A stretch of 64,000 nucleotides of DNA from JAMLJG01 sp035327585 (lineage in GTDB: Bacteria; Verrucomicrobiota; Kiritimatiellia; CAIVKH01), in the NCBI GenBank assembly GCA_035327585.1, contig DAOLDD010000007.1, positions 79,114 through 143,113 on the forward strand. Direction: 5' to 3'. The translations under genes and the position numbers were made by a program. Below the pieces are notes generated by a model, which was given only the letters and a program-made list of their open reading frames with translations, had not been told where the DNA came from and did not search any database. How positions within the stretch are numbered: position 1 is the first letter of the stretch; every line of letters starts with the position of its first letter. Below, in pieces: positions 44,465-55,800 of this stretch.

Positions 44465-44664
44465 GCCGTCCTCTTGGCCAGGGCCTGTTGCCGGATCACC
44501 GTCTGGATGCGGGCCATGTCGCGCTTGAGCGCGCGCAGGCGGGTCGGCTTCTCGAGCCGGCCGGAAGACTGCTGGACCCGCAGGTTGAACAGCTCCTGCC
44601 GCGCATCACTCAGCTTCTGCCGCAATTCGGCTTCCGTAAGTTCTCTAATTTCCGTTGCCTTCAT
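44461..44664 (-). CDS. rpmC: 50S ribosomal protein L29
   Basis: 67 residues, two helices: MKATEIRELTEAELRQKLSDARQELFNLRVQQSSGRL. L29 forms part of the trigger-factor docking site at the exit tunnel. It lies between rplP and rpsQ as usual. Confidence 0.96.
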   Translation of the reverse strand: MKATEIRELTEAELRQKLSDARQELFNLRVQQSSGRLEKPTRLRALKRDMARIQTVIRQQALAKRTA

Positions 44665-44677
44665 AAATCATTCCGCC

Positions 44678-45097
44678 TTATGCCGACGCATGGCGCTGCA
44701 CGAACTTCGTGGGAATCGGCAGCTTGCTCGCCGCCAGGCGCATCGCTTCGCGCGCGACCGGCTCGGCGACGCCGTCCATTTCGAACAGCATCCGCCCCGG
44801 GCGCACCACGGCGACCCATCCTTCGACGGGTCCCTTGCCTTTGCCCTGCCGCACTTCGAGCGGCTTCTTGGTGTAGGGCTTGTCAGGGAACACGCGCAAC
44901 CACAATTTCCCCTTGCGCTTCATCGAACGACTGATCGCGACGCGGCAGGCTTCCAACTGGATGTTGGTGACCCAGGTGCGCCCCAGCGACTGCAGGCCAT
45001 ACTCCCCGAACGCAAGCGCATTGCCCGACATGGCCATGCCCTTGCGGTTCCCACGCTGCTGTTTGCGATACTTTACGCGTTTAGGCAAAAGAGGCAT
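44678..45097 (-). CDS. rplP: 50S ribosomal protein L16
   Basis: 139 residues. MPLLPKRVKYRKQQRGNRKGMAMSGN, then RVFPDKPYTKKPLEVRQGKGKGPVEGWVAVVRPG, are L16 signatures. L16 shapes the A site of the 50S. It overlaps rpsC by 17 bases in another frame. Confidence 0.98.
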   Translation of the reverse strand: MPLLPKRVKYRKQQRGNRKGMAMSGNALAFGEYGLQSLGRTWVTNIQLEACRVAISRSMKRKGKLWLRVFPDKPYTKKPLEVRQGKGKGPVEGWVAVVRPGRMLFEMDGVAEPVAREAMRLAASKLPIPTKFVQRHASA

Positions 45098-45740
45098 GGC
45101 TGGCCTCCTTCACCGGGGTCTCCGGCTTTTTGCAAATCCACACCTTGATGCCGATCGAGCCGGCCATCGTGTTGGCCTCGGCGAAACCATACTGCACGTT
45201 CGCGCGCAGCGTGTGCAGCGGCACCTTGCCCTCGCGATAACCCTCGCTGCGGGCCAGCTCCGCGCCGCCGAGACGACCGGCCGCGTGCACGCGGATGCCC
45301 AGCGCCCCCAACTCCATCGCCATTTGGATCGCGCGTTTCAGGGCGCGGCGGAACGACACGCGACGCTCCAACTGGAGCGCGATGTTCTCGGCCACGAGCT
45401 GGGCATTGCAGTCGGGATCCTTGATTTCCTTGATCTCGACGTAGATTTCCTTGCCCGTCAGCTTCGCGATTTCCTCGCGCAGCTTCTCGATGTCGGCGCC
45501 TTTGCGGCCAATGACAATGCCCGGGCGTGCGGTGAACACCGTCACGCGGGCGCGGTTGGCATAGCGCTCAATCAGGATCTCCGGCACAGCCGCGTCCTTG
45601 AGCCGCTTCTTGACCATCTCCCGGATCTTGATGTCTTCCTGGAGCAGCGGTCCGAAGCTCTTCTTGTCGGCGAACCAGCGGGAACGCCAATCTTTCGTGA
45701 CGGCAACCCGGAGGCCCGTCGGATTTACTTTCTGTCCCAA
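45081..45740 (-). CDS. rpsC: 30S ribosomal protein S3
   Basis: 219 residues. MGQKVNPTGLRVAVTKDWRSRWFA, the KH-domain motif PGIVIGRKGADIEKLREEI and the C-domain GRLGGAELARSEGYREGKVPLHTLRA are diagnostic. S3 lines the mRNA entry channel. It follows rplV by 33 bases. Confidence 0.98.
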   Translation of the reverse strand: MGQKVNPTGLRVAVTKDWRSRWFADKKSFGPLLQEDIKIREMVKKRLKDAAVPEILIERYANRARVTVFTARPGIVIGRKGADIEKLREEIAKLTGKEIYVEIKEIKDPDCNAQLVAENIALQLERRVSFRRALKRAIQMAMELGALGIRVHAAGRLGGAELARSEGYREGKVPLHTLRANVQYGFAEANTMAGSIGIKVWICKKPETPVKEASHASFA

Positions 45741-45773
45741 GCGATTGCTCCTTTTTTCCTGACCAAAAGCTGG

Positions 45774-46121
45774 CTATTTTCCAGCCGGTTTCTGCTCCGT
45801 CAATACAATCCGTATGTGGCTCGTGCGGCGCAGCACCGGACTGGCGCTGCCGCGCGCCCGCGGCCAAAACCGCTTCAAACTCGGCCCCTGCTCGACCAAC
45901 GCACGCTTCACGACGAGGCGGTCCACCGACAGCCCCGCGTTATTCTCGGCGTTCGCGATGGCGGAACGCAGGGTTTTGCCCAGCAACGTGCCCGCTTTGC
46001 GCGCGTTGAAATCCGCGATGCGCAAGGCCTCACCCACCGGGCGCCCCTGGATGGCGCGCGCCAAATCGCGCGCCTTCGAGGGCGACATCCGCACATATTT
46101 GCTGACTGCTTCAACATCCAT
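45774..46121 (-). CDS. rplV: 50S ribosomal protein L22
   Basis: 115 residues from the ATG at 46121 (MDVEAVSKYVRMSPSKARDLARAIQG), chosen because GAGG lies 6 bases upstream and the length matches L22. Two earlier in-frame ATGs at 46133 and 46151 would add residues and overlap the upstream gene. The tunnel hairpin KRFWPRARGSASPVLRRTSHIRIVL is present. It begins 8 bases after the embedded non-ribosomal gene. Confidence 0.96.
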   Translation of the reverse strand: MDVEAVSKYVRMSPSKARDLARAIQGRPVGEALRIADFNARKAGTLLGKTLRSAIANAENNAGLSVDRLVVKRALVEQGPSLKRFWPRARGSASPVLRRTSHIRIVLTEQKPAGK

Positions 46122-46129
46122 ATTCGGCC

Positions 46130-46660
46130 TCATTCTCTCCGGGACCGCCATACGACCGCCCGGTCACCCGCCTCGGGGAACCGATCCGCCGCCAGGGCTT
46201 CCACCCGGGCGCCGGCCACGCGCTCCCGCACTTCCACAATCCGTGCCCGGGCCACCACCGCGCCGTCGCGTACGACGGCCACCGGCAGCCCCGGCCGCAA
46301 GCCAGCCCGGGCGCCCGCGTCGAGCGCCACGAGACCCAGCTCGCGATTCACATCCAACACCCGCCAGCCCGTCGGCGCCAGATCCACCTGATCCTGCGCC
46401 GCGTCCGGCAACCGATCGGGCACCACCTGCCAGCGATCGCTGGCGAACTGTTCGCCCGCGAGCCGGGCCAGCAGCCCGTCCCGCTCGGCGCTCAATTCCG
46501 CGATTTCCTCGCGAAGCCCGATATTCTCTTCCACCAACCGGCGGGCCATCAGGACCGCCTCATCCGCCGCCGGATCACCAGCCAACGCCGTCGCCACGCA
46601 ACCCGCCGCGGCAAGCATCCAACCGATGCCCGTTCGCGCGCGCTGCCGGTTCGTGCGCAT
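46130..46660 (-). CDS. Exported coiled-coil protein embedded in the S10 operon, unknown function
   Basis: 176 residues between rpsS and rplV, where bacteria normally have no gene. An N-terminal basic and hydrophobic segment (residues 1-28, GIGWMLAAAGCVATALAGD) looks like a signal peptide or membrane anchor. Residues about 30-70 form a heptad-rich coiled coil (ADEAVLMARRLVEENIGLREEI, then AELSAERDGLL). The C-terminal 80 residues form a beta domain (WRVLDVNRELGLVALDAGARAGLRPG, then VVARARIVEVRERVAGARVEAL) resembling small barrels of the FlgT-C or MreC type. Gaps of 24 and 8 bases imply cotranscription. No ribosomal protein resemblance is seen. Confidence 0.8.
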   Translation of the reverse strand: MRTNRQRARTGIGWMLAAAGCVATALAGDPAADEAVLMARRLVEENIGLREEIAELSAERDGLLARLAGEQFASDRWQVVPDRLPDAAQDQVDLAPTGWRVLDVNRELGLVALDAGARAGLRPGLPVAVVRDGAVVARARIVEVRERVAGARVEALAADRFPEAGDRAVVWRSRRE

Positions 46661-46684
46661 GGCCTGCGCGGCACCCGACCCGCC

Positions 46685-46969
46685 CTACTTGAGGGTCGGA
46701 GTCTTGTCCGTCGCCGATCCGTGCTTCCGGAAGGTCCGCGTCGGCGAAAATTCGCCCAACTTGTGACCCACCATGTTTTCCGTCACAAAAACTGAATTAA
46801 ACGTCTTGCCGTTGTGCACGGAGAACGTGTGGCCGATGAAATCGGGAATGATCATCGAACGGCGGGCCCACGTCTTGATGGGCCGCTTCTGACCGCTGCG
46901 CTCCAACAGCTCGACCTTCTTGACGAGCTTGGCGTCCACAAAGGGACCTTTACGTATGGAACGAGCCAT
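46685..46969 (-). CDS. rpsS: 30S ribosomal protein S19
   Basis: 94 residues. MARSIRKGPFVDAKLVKKVE and KTWARRSMIIPDFIGHTFSVHNGK are near-invariant S19 segments. It belongs to the 30S head with S13. It follows rplB by 3 bases and is followed by the embedded unknown gene instead of rplV. Confidence 0.98.
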   Translation of the reverse strand: MARSIRKGPFVDAKLVKKVELLERSGQKRPIKTWARRSMIIPDFIGHTFSVHNGKTFNSVFVTENMVGHKLGEFSPTRTFRKHGSATDKTPTLK

Positions 46970-46972
46970 GAC

Positions 46973-47797
46973 TTACTTCCTCCGCTGCAGAATGAAACGA
47001 CCGCTGGTCTTGCGCTTGTTGCGGGTCTTCTTGCCCTTGGCCAGCTTGCCCCAGGGCGAACGCGGATGACCGCCGCCCGAACTGCGGCCTTCGCCGCCGC
47101 CCATGACGTGGTCGATCGGGTTCATCACGACGCCGCGAACGGTCGGACGAATGCCCAGCCAGCGCTTGCGCCCGGCCTTGCCGAGTGAAATGTTCTGGTG
47201 CTCCAGGTTGCCCACCTGGCCCACCGTCGCGCTGCACGTCTCGCGCACGAGGCGAATTTCACCGGACGGCAGCTTCACCTGCGCGAAACCGCCCTCGATC
47301 GCCATGATTTCGGCCGCGCCGCCGGCGCCGCGCACCAACTGCGCGCCCTTGCCGGGATACAGCTCGATATTGTGCACCGGCAGTCCCGCCGGAATCTTGT
47401 TGAGCGGGAGCGAATTGCCTTCCGTCGGTTCCGCTTTCGGACCCGCGAGCAGCACGTCGCCCACCTTCATGTTCAACGTCGCCAGGATGTAGCGCTTTTC
47501 GCCATCCTTGTAGGTGAGCAGGGCAAGCCGCGCCGAGCGGTTGGGATCGTATTCGATCGCCGTGACCGTCGCGGGAATGCCGAGCTTGTTGCGCTTGAAA
47601 TCAATGATGCGCAGGAAACGCTTGTGACCGCCGCCGCGATGGCGGATCGTCACGCGGCCATACATGTTCCGGCCCGCATTCGACTTGCGGGACGCGAGCA
47701 ACTTTTTCTCCGGGCGCTTGTCGGTCAGCTCCGAGAAATCCGGCAGCTCCGTAAAGCGACCGGCCGGCGTAATGGGGCGATGGGATTTGAGCGGCAT
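46973..47797 (-). CDS. rplB: 50S ribosomal protein L2
   Basis: 274 residues. RHRGGGHKRFLRIIDFKRNK, GNSLPLNKIPAGLPVHNIELYPGKGAQLVRGAG and the catalytic-region VRGVVMNPIDHVMGGGEGRSSGG (conserved His) are L2 signatures. L2 supports subunit association and peptidyl transfer. The ATG at 47797 is 11 bases after rplW. Confidence 0.98.
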   Translation of the reverse strand: MPLKSHRPITPAGRFTELPDFSELTDKRPEKKLLASRKSNAGRNMYGRVTIRHRGGGHKRFLRIIDFKRNKLGIPATVTAIEYDPNRSARLALLTYKDGEKRYILATLNMKVGDVLLAGPKAEPTEGNSLPLNKIPAGLPVHNIELYPGKGAQLVRGAGGAAEIMAIEGGFAQVKLPSGEIRLVRETCSATVGQVGNLEHQNISLGKAGRKRWLGIRPTVRGVVMNPIDHVMGGGEGRSSGGGHPRSPWGKLAKGKKTRNKRKTSGRFILQRRK

Positions 47798-47808
47798 GTC
47801 GGTACTTC

Positions 47809-48093
47809 CTACGTCAGGTCGATCTTGTCGCCCGCCTTGAGCGTGACGATCGCGCGTTTCCAATCCGGGCGGAAACCAATGCCACCGCGGCGATTCCGCT
47901 TGGCCTTGCCCGCGCGCGTCAGCGTGTTCACCTTGACCACGTTGACCTTGAACAGCGTTTCCACCGCGCGCTTGATTTCAATCTTGTTCGCGTCGCGGCC
48001 CACTTCAAAGAGATACTGGTTCTGCTTCTCGGTCAGGCCCGCGCCCTTCTCCGTCAAATCGAGACGCTTAACAATGAGTTCGGCAGCCCTCAT
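47809..48093 (-). CDS. rplW: 50S ribosomal protein L23
   Basis: 94 residues from the ATG at 48093, which overlaps the rplD stop as ATGA. LTEKQNQYLFEVGRDANKIEIKRAVETLFKVNVVKVNT is the L23 core. L23 docks trigger factor and SRP at the exit tunnel. Confidence 0.97.
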   Translation of the reverse strand: MRAAELIVKRLDLTEKGAGLTEKQNQYLFEVGRDANKIEIKRAVETLFKVNVVKVNTLTRAGKAKRNRRGGIGFRPDWKRAIVTLKAGDKIDLT

Positions 48094-48734
48094 TTCGAAG
48101 CCTCCTGCGCGCCGCCCAGGCGTTCCTGCAGGCGGTTGAGGCCTTCGCGGGTGATCACCAGGTGCGGATACTTGAGAATTTGAAGCGGATTCACATCCGA
48201 AGCGCGGGTCACTTCCACGCGGGGCAGGTTGCGCGCCGCCAGCAGCAGTTCGCGGCTCGCCACATCGGTGACCAGCAGGACGCCGCGGTCCACCTGCAGC
48301 GATTTCAGCACCGCGACCAATTCCTTGGTCTTTGGCTGGGCAAAGGAAAGTGCATCCACCACGCGGACGCCATCCGATTCCAGCTTGTCCGAGATCGCCT
48401 TGCGCAAGGCGAGGCTCGCCTTCTGCTTCGGCATCGACTTCGCATAGCTGCGCGGCTTCGGCCCGAACACCACGCCGCCGCCGGTCCAAACCGGGGATTG
48501 GCGATAACCGGCGCGGGCGCGTCCCGTGCCCTTTTGGCGCCAGGGCTTTTTGCCGTGGCCCGCGACCTCGCCCTTCGTCTTCGTGCTGGCCGTGCCCGCG
48601 CGCGCATTCGCGCGAAGCGTCACCACCGCCTGCACCAGCGCCTGGCGCGCGCGAGCGGGCGCCAGAAACACCTCGGGAATCTCAACCTGGCCGATCGCCT
48701 GGCCCTGCAAATTATGAACGGGTAGCGCACTCAT
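48090..48734 (-). CDS. rplD: 50S ribosomal protein L4
   Basis: 214 residues. The tunnel loop RANARAGTASTKTKGEVAGHGKKPWRQKGTGRARAG is intact, as is GGGVVFGPKPRSYA. In E. coli L4 also represses the S10 operon. One base separates it from rplC, and its stop overlaps rplW. Confidence 0.98.
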   Translation of the reverse strand: MSALPVHNLQGQAIGQVEIPEVFLAPARARQALVQAVVTLRANARAGTASTKTKGEVAGHGKKPWRQKGTGRARAGYRQSPVWTGGGVVFGPKPRSYAKSMPKQKASLALRKAISDKLESDGVRVVDALSFAQPKTKELVAVLKSLQVDRGVLLVTDVASRELLLAARNLPRVEVTRASDVNPLQILKYPHLVITREGLNRLQERLGGAQEASK

Positions 48735-48735
48735 A

Positions 48736-49371
48736 TTACTTCGCCGCCTTCTTCAGCGCCTTTTTGACCAGCACGAAGCTGCCGGTGGCGCCCGGCACGG
48801 CGCCCTCAACAAGAATCACATTGTCCGCCGCGCGAACCTGGACAACGCGCAGGTTCTGCGTCGTCACGTGCAGGTTGCCCATGTGGCCCGGCATGCGCTT
48901 GTTCTTCATGATGCGCGCCGGCCAGGTGCGCTGGCCGATGGCGCCAATGCGGCGATGCGACGTATGACCGTGCGACTGCGGACCTCCGCCCATGCGGTGG
49001 CGTTTGACGACACCCTGAAACCCCTGGCCCTTCGTCACGCCGCTGATGTCGACATGCGAAACGCCCTCAAAAATCGCGGCCGTGACTTCGGCGCCTTCCT
49101 TCACATCCGCGTCCGCCGGCACGGAAACCTCGCGCAACACGCGCTGGGGCGCTACGCCCGCCTTCTTGAACCGACCCGCGTTGGGCTTGCCTACGCGCGA
49201 TTCTTTTTGCGCCGAAAACCCGAGCTGCACGGCATCGTAGCCGTCGCGACCGGACGTTTTGCGCTGCACCACCACGCACGGACCGGCGGCGATGACCGTG
49301 ACCGGCACAAAGTGGCCGGCCTCGTCATACACCTGGGTCATGCCCAATTTCTTTCCTATCAATCCGTTCAT
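48736..49371 (-). CDS. rplC: 50S ribosomal protein L3
   Basis: 211 residues. MNGLIGKKLGMTQVYDEAGHFVPVTVI, then VTKGQGFQGVVKRHRMGGGPQSHG with the conserved Gln modified in some bacteria. L3 initiates 50S assembly. It follows rpsJ by 73 bases, the longest gap inside the S10 block. Confidence 0.98.
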   Translation of the reverse strand: MNGLIGKKLGMTQVYDEAGHFVPVTVIAAGPCVVVQRKTSGRDGYDAVQLGFSAQKESRVGKPNAGRFKKAGVAPQRVLREVSVPADADVKEGAEVTAAIFEGVSHVDISGVTKGQGFQGVVKRHRMGGGPQSHGHTSHRRIGAIGQRTWPARIMKNKRMPGHMGNLHVTTQNLRVVQVRAADNVILVEGAVPGATGSFVLVKKALKKAAK

Positions 49372-49444
49372 AATACTCTCACGGTTTCAGCGGCAAATCC
49401 CGCGGCGTCCGGCAGCCCGAACGCGGAACCTGATCGCCGGAACG

Positions 49445-49753
49445 CTAAATCTTAATCGTAATGTCCACGCCCGCCGGCAGGTTCAACTTCTTGAGCTCGT
49501 CCACCGTCTTGATCGTCGGCTCGATGATGTCGAGCATGCGCTTGTGGGTGCGAATCTCGAACTGTTCCATGGACTTCTTGTCCACGTGCGGACTCCGATT
49601 AACGGTGTACCGCTCGATCTTCGTGGGCAACGGAATCGGTCCCGCCACCTGCGCGCCCGTGCGCTTCGCCGTCTCCACGATGTCACTCGCGGACTGGTCC
49701 AGCACCCGATGATCGTACGCCTTGAGCCTGATGCGAATTCGTTGCCCGGTCAT
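49445..49753 (-). CDS. rpsJ: 30S ribosomal protein S10
   Basis: 102 residues. RIRIRLKAYDHRVLDQSASDIVETAKRTGAQVAGPIPLPT is diagnostic. S10 belongs to the 30S head and is also NusE in antitermination. It begins 3 bases after fusA; the tuf gene usually found here is missing. Confidence 0.98.
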   Translation of the reverse strand: MTGQRIRIRLKAYDHRVLDQSASDIVETAKRTGAQVAGPIPLPTKIERYTVNRSPHVDKKSMEQFEIRTHKRMLDIIEPTIKTVDELKKLNLPAGVDITIKI

Positions 49754-49756
49754 GTT

Positions 49757-51886
<2,130 letters not shown>

Positions 51887-51905
51887 GGCGGCTGCGTTCC
51901 ACGCG

Positions 51906-52373
51906 TTACCAGCGGTAGTGTGCGAAGGCCTTGTTGGCTTGGGCCATCTTGTGCGTGTCTTCGCGCTTCTTGACCGCGTTGCCCTGGTTCTTCGAAGCAT
52001 CGAGAATCTCGGCGGCGAGCGCGCGCTGCATCGGCACGCCCTTGCGGCCCTGCGCATACATCACCAACCAGCGCATCGCGAGGGCGTTCTGGCGGTCCTG
52101 ATCCACCTCGACGGGCACCTGGTAGGTCGCGCCGCCCACGCGGCGGGACTTCACCTCAACGCGCGGCTTGACGTTGTCCAAGCCGGTGCGCAGGACGTCA
52201 ATGGGGTCCTGCTTCGACTGCTCGGCCACCACATCGAGGGCGCCATATACGATGCTTTCGGCCACCGACCGCTTGCCGCGGGTCATCACCTTCGTGATGA
52301 GCACGCCCACCTCGGGGCTGTTGAATTTCAGTTCCGGGGCCTTTTCACGCTTATCTGCACGACGACGTCTCAT
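51906..52373 (-). CDS. rpsG: 30S ribosomal protein S7
   Basis: 155 residues. MRRRRADKREKAPELKFNSPEVGVLITKVM, then VKSRRVGGATYQVPVEVDQDRQNALAMRWLV, are diagnostic. S7 nucleates the 30S head and represses the str operon in E. coli. It follows rpsL by 9 bases. Confidence 0.98.
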   Translation of the reverse strand: MRRRRADKREKAPELKFNSPEVGVLITKVMTRGKRSVAESIVYGALDVVAEQSKQDPIDVLRTGLDNVKPRVEVKSRRVGGATYQVPVEVDQDRQNALAMRWLVMYAQGRKGVPMQRALAAEILDASKNQGNAVKKREDTHKMAQANKAFAHYRW

Positions 52374-52382
52374 GGGGGATTC

Positions 52383-52787
52383 CTACTTGCTGGCTTCTTT
52401 TTTGGGCCGCTTGGTGCCGTACTTGGAACGGCCGCGCTTGCGCTGGCCCCAGCCGGGCTGTTCGTTAACACCCGCGCAGTCAAGACTGCCGCGGACGATG
52501 TGATAGCGCACGCCGGGCAAATCCTTCACGCGGCCGCCGCGCACGAGCACCATGCTGTGCTCCTGCAGGTTGTGGCCAACGCCCGGGATGTAGGCGGTGA
52601 CTTCCACGCCGTTTGTCAGGCGAACGCGCGCGATCTTGCGCAGCGCTGAGTTCGGCTTCTTGGGCGTCATCGTCTTGACGAGCAGACACACGCCGCGCCG
52701 CTGCGGACACTTCTGGAGCGCCGGCGACTTGCTCTTCGTATTGGGCACCCGGCGCCCTTTTCGTACCAATTGATTGATTGTTGGCAT
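52383..52787 (-). CDS. rpsL: 30S ribosomal protein S12
   Basis: 134 residues. CLLVKTMTPKKPNSALRKIARVRL contains the Lys linked to streptomycin response, and RGGRVKDLPGVRYHIVRG contains the Asp that is methylthiolated in some bacteria. S12 monitors decoding at the A site. The C-terminal tail is Lys-rich. It lies 61 bases after rpoC, with a promoter candidate in that gap. Confidence 0.98.
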   Translation of the reverse strand: MPTINQLVRKGRRVPNTKSKSPALQKCPQRRGVCLLVKTMTPKKPNSALRKIARVRLTNGVEVTAYIPGVGHNLQEHSMVLVRGGRVKDLPGVRYHIVRGSLDCAGVNEQPGWGQRKRGRSKYGTKRPKKEASK

Positions 52788-52818
52788 AACTTCCTCTGAA
52801 TTTGCAAAAAGAGCGGCG

Positions 52819-52848
52819 AGACTAGCAAAGCTCCCGCCTTCTTTGCAA
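52819..52848 (-). promoter_or_regulatory. Candidate promoter for the rpsL-rpsG-fusA segment
   Basis: On the minus strand, directly after the rpoC stop: TTGCAA (-35), an 18-base spacer ending TGC, then TAGTCT (extended -10). It would start transcription about 25 bases before rpsL and give this half of the superoperon an internal promoter. Confidence 0.4.
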
Positions 52849-55800
52849 CTATTCCTCGCTTACGGCGCTCTTTGCCTGCTCCTCGAACATGTCGCCCAGC
52901 AGTTCCTCCGCCGAAATCGGCTCGGCCAGCGGAACCAGCTTGATGTTGCGGTACATCCCGAACCCGCTGCCGGCGGGAATGAGATGGCCCATGATTACGT
53001 TCTCCTTGAACCCGCGCAGGTGATCGATGCGGCCCAGCGTGGCCGCGTCGGTCAGCACCCGCGTCGTGTCCTGGAAGGACGCGGCGGAAATGAAACTTTC
53101 GGTTTCGAGCGAAGCCTTGGTGATGCCGAGCAGCACCGGCGACGCCTGCGCGGGCCGCTTGCCCTCGCCCATCGCCTTCTGGTTCACGTCCAGGAAGTAC
53201 TGCTTCTCCACCTGCTCGCCCCACAGGAACTCGGTGTCGCCCGGTTCCGTGATGCGCACCTTCTTGAGCATCGAACGCACGATGATCTCGATGTGCTTGT
53301 CGTTGATGTCCACGCCCTGCAGGCGGTACACCGTCTGCACTTCGTTGACCAGGTATTCCTGCAATTCCTGCGGACCGCAGACCTCGAGAACTTCCTGCGG
53401 AACCACGGGGCCTTCCGTCAACTGCTGGCCCTTCTTCACGCGGTCGCCGCGGAATACGACGATGTGCTTGCCCATCGGGATCAAATGCTCTTCCTCGTCA
53501 CCCGTCACCGGGTCCTTCACGAGGAGCTTGCGGCGGCCACGCGCCGTGCCGGCGAACTCGACGATGCCGTCGATGCGCGCGATCTCCGCGGCGTCCTTCG
53601 GACGGCGGGCTTCGAACAACTCGGCCACGCGCGGCAAACCGCCCGTGATGTCCTTGGTGCTGACCATCTTGCGCGGCGTCTTCGCGAGCATCGCGCCGGC
53701 CACCACCTGGTCGCCCTGGCGCGTAATGACGTGCGCGCCGGCGGGAATCGAGTAGTAGTTCAGCACCTGCTTGCTGTCCGGGTCCTTCAATACGATCTGC
53801 GGGTGCAGGTCTTCCTTGTGCTCAAGGACGACCATGCCCTCCATGCCGGTGGACTCGTCCACCTCTTTCTTGACCGTGACGCCTTCGATGAAGTCGTGGA
53901 ATTCGATCACACCACGCTGTTCCGAAAGAATCGGCACGTTGTACGGGTCCCACTTCACGAAGGACTGGCCCTTCTTGACGGTCCCGCCATCCTCGACCGC
54001 GATCGTCGCGCCGATGACCAGCGTGTACTTCTCCAGCTCCCGGCCTTCCTTGTCGTAAATGCCGAGCACGCCGTTTTTGTTCAGCACGACGAAGGTGCCT
54101 TCCTGCGTCCGCACGGTGCGGAGATCCTGGTAGCGCACCACGCCCTCGTTGCGCGCGATGATCTGCGGCTGTTTGAACACGGAACTCGCGGTACCGCCGA
54201 TGTGGAAGGTACGCATCGTGAGCTGCGTGCCCGGTTCGCCGATCGACTGGGCGGCGATGATGCCGACCGATTCGCCCAGCGCGCCCGACTTGCTCGTCGC
54301 CAGGTTGCGCCCGTAGCAACGCGCGCAGCAACCGCCGCGCGATTCGCAGGTCAGTACGCTGCGGATGCGGATCGACTCGAGGCCGATGCGGTCAATGTGG
54401 TCGCGGGCCTTCTCGTCAATTTCCTGGCCGGCCGCCACGATGATTTCCTTCGTGCCGGGGTCGCGGATGTCGTCGACCGCGGTGCGGCCCAGGATGCGCG
54501 AAGCCAGCGGGACGAGCTCCTCGTCGCCTTCCATGATCGGCTTGATCTCAATGCCGTTGAGCGTGTTGCAGTCCTGCTCGACGATGATCACGTCCTGCGC
54601 CACGTCGACCAGCTTGCGGGTCAGGTACCCGGCGTCGGCGGTCTTCAGCGCGGTGTCGGCCAACCCCTTGCGGGCGCCGTGCGTGGAGATGAAGTACTCC
54701 AACACGCTCAACCCCTCGCGGAAGTTGGACAAAATCGGCTTTTCAATAATCTCGCCGGACGGCTTCGCCATCAGGCCGCGGATGCCCGCGAGCTGGCGGA
54801 TCTGCTGGCGGTTGCCGCGGGCGCCGGAGTCCACCATCATGAACAGCGGGTTCACGTCGCGGCGGCCCTTGTCATACTCGTTGAACTCGAGCGCGCCGAA
54901 CATCACGCCGGACACGCGGTCCGTCGCGTGCGTCCAGATGTCGATGATCTTGTTGTAGCGCTCGCCGTCGGTGATGATGCCCTTGCGGTACTGGCTCTCG
55001 ACTTCGCCGATCTGCTTGTGCGCGTCGGCGACGATCCCCTTCTTGTCGTCGGGAATGATCATGTCCGCCAGTCCGATGGACACGCCGGCCATCGTCGCGT
55101 ACTCAAAACCCAGCGCCTTCAGGCGGTCGAGGCAACGCACGGTTTCCTCGTGGCCCGAAATCTGGTAGCAACGGAAAATCAGCTCCTCGAGCTTCTTCTT
55201 CGGCACCGGGCCGTTGAAGTAGCCGAGCGCCGGCGGCCAGATTTCGTTGAAAAACACGCGGCCCACCGTCGTCTCGATCACCGACTTGTTCTTGTCGCCG
55301 TAATACGTGTCGCGGCGATGGTCGGGATTGCGGATGCGGATGCGGTCATGGATGCGCAGCGCCTTGTCGTCAAACGCGGTGTGCACCTCGTACGGATCGT
55401 TCAGCAGCGGCAGATGGTCGATCTCGCCCGCGGGCTTCACGGCCTGGCGGCGGCGAATGCGGTCCTCCTGCGACTCGATCGTCATGTAGTAGCAGCCCAG
55501 CGCGATGTCCTGCGTGGGGGTCATGATCGGCTTGCCGCTCGACGGGGAGAAGATGTTGTTCGGCGCGAGCATCAGCAGGCGCGACTCCATCTGCGCCTCG
55601 ACGGACAACGGCACGTGCACCGCCATCTGGTCGCCGTCGAAGTCCGCGTTGTACGCCGTGCAAACGAGCGGATGAATCCGGATGGCTTCGCCCTCGATCA
55701 ACACCGGCTCGAACGACTGGATGGACAGGCGGTGCAGCGTCGGCGCGCGGTTCAGCATGACCGTGTGGCCGCGGGTCACTTCGTCCAGGATATCCCAGAC

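Noticed and set aside
43892..45148. Plus-strand frames opposite the spc/S10 ribosomal genes
   Set aside because: All are antisense shadows; the ribosomal proteins on the minus strand are unambiguous.
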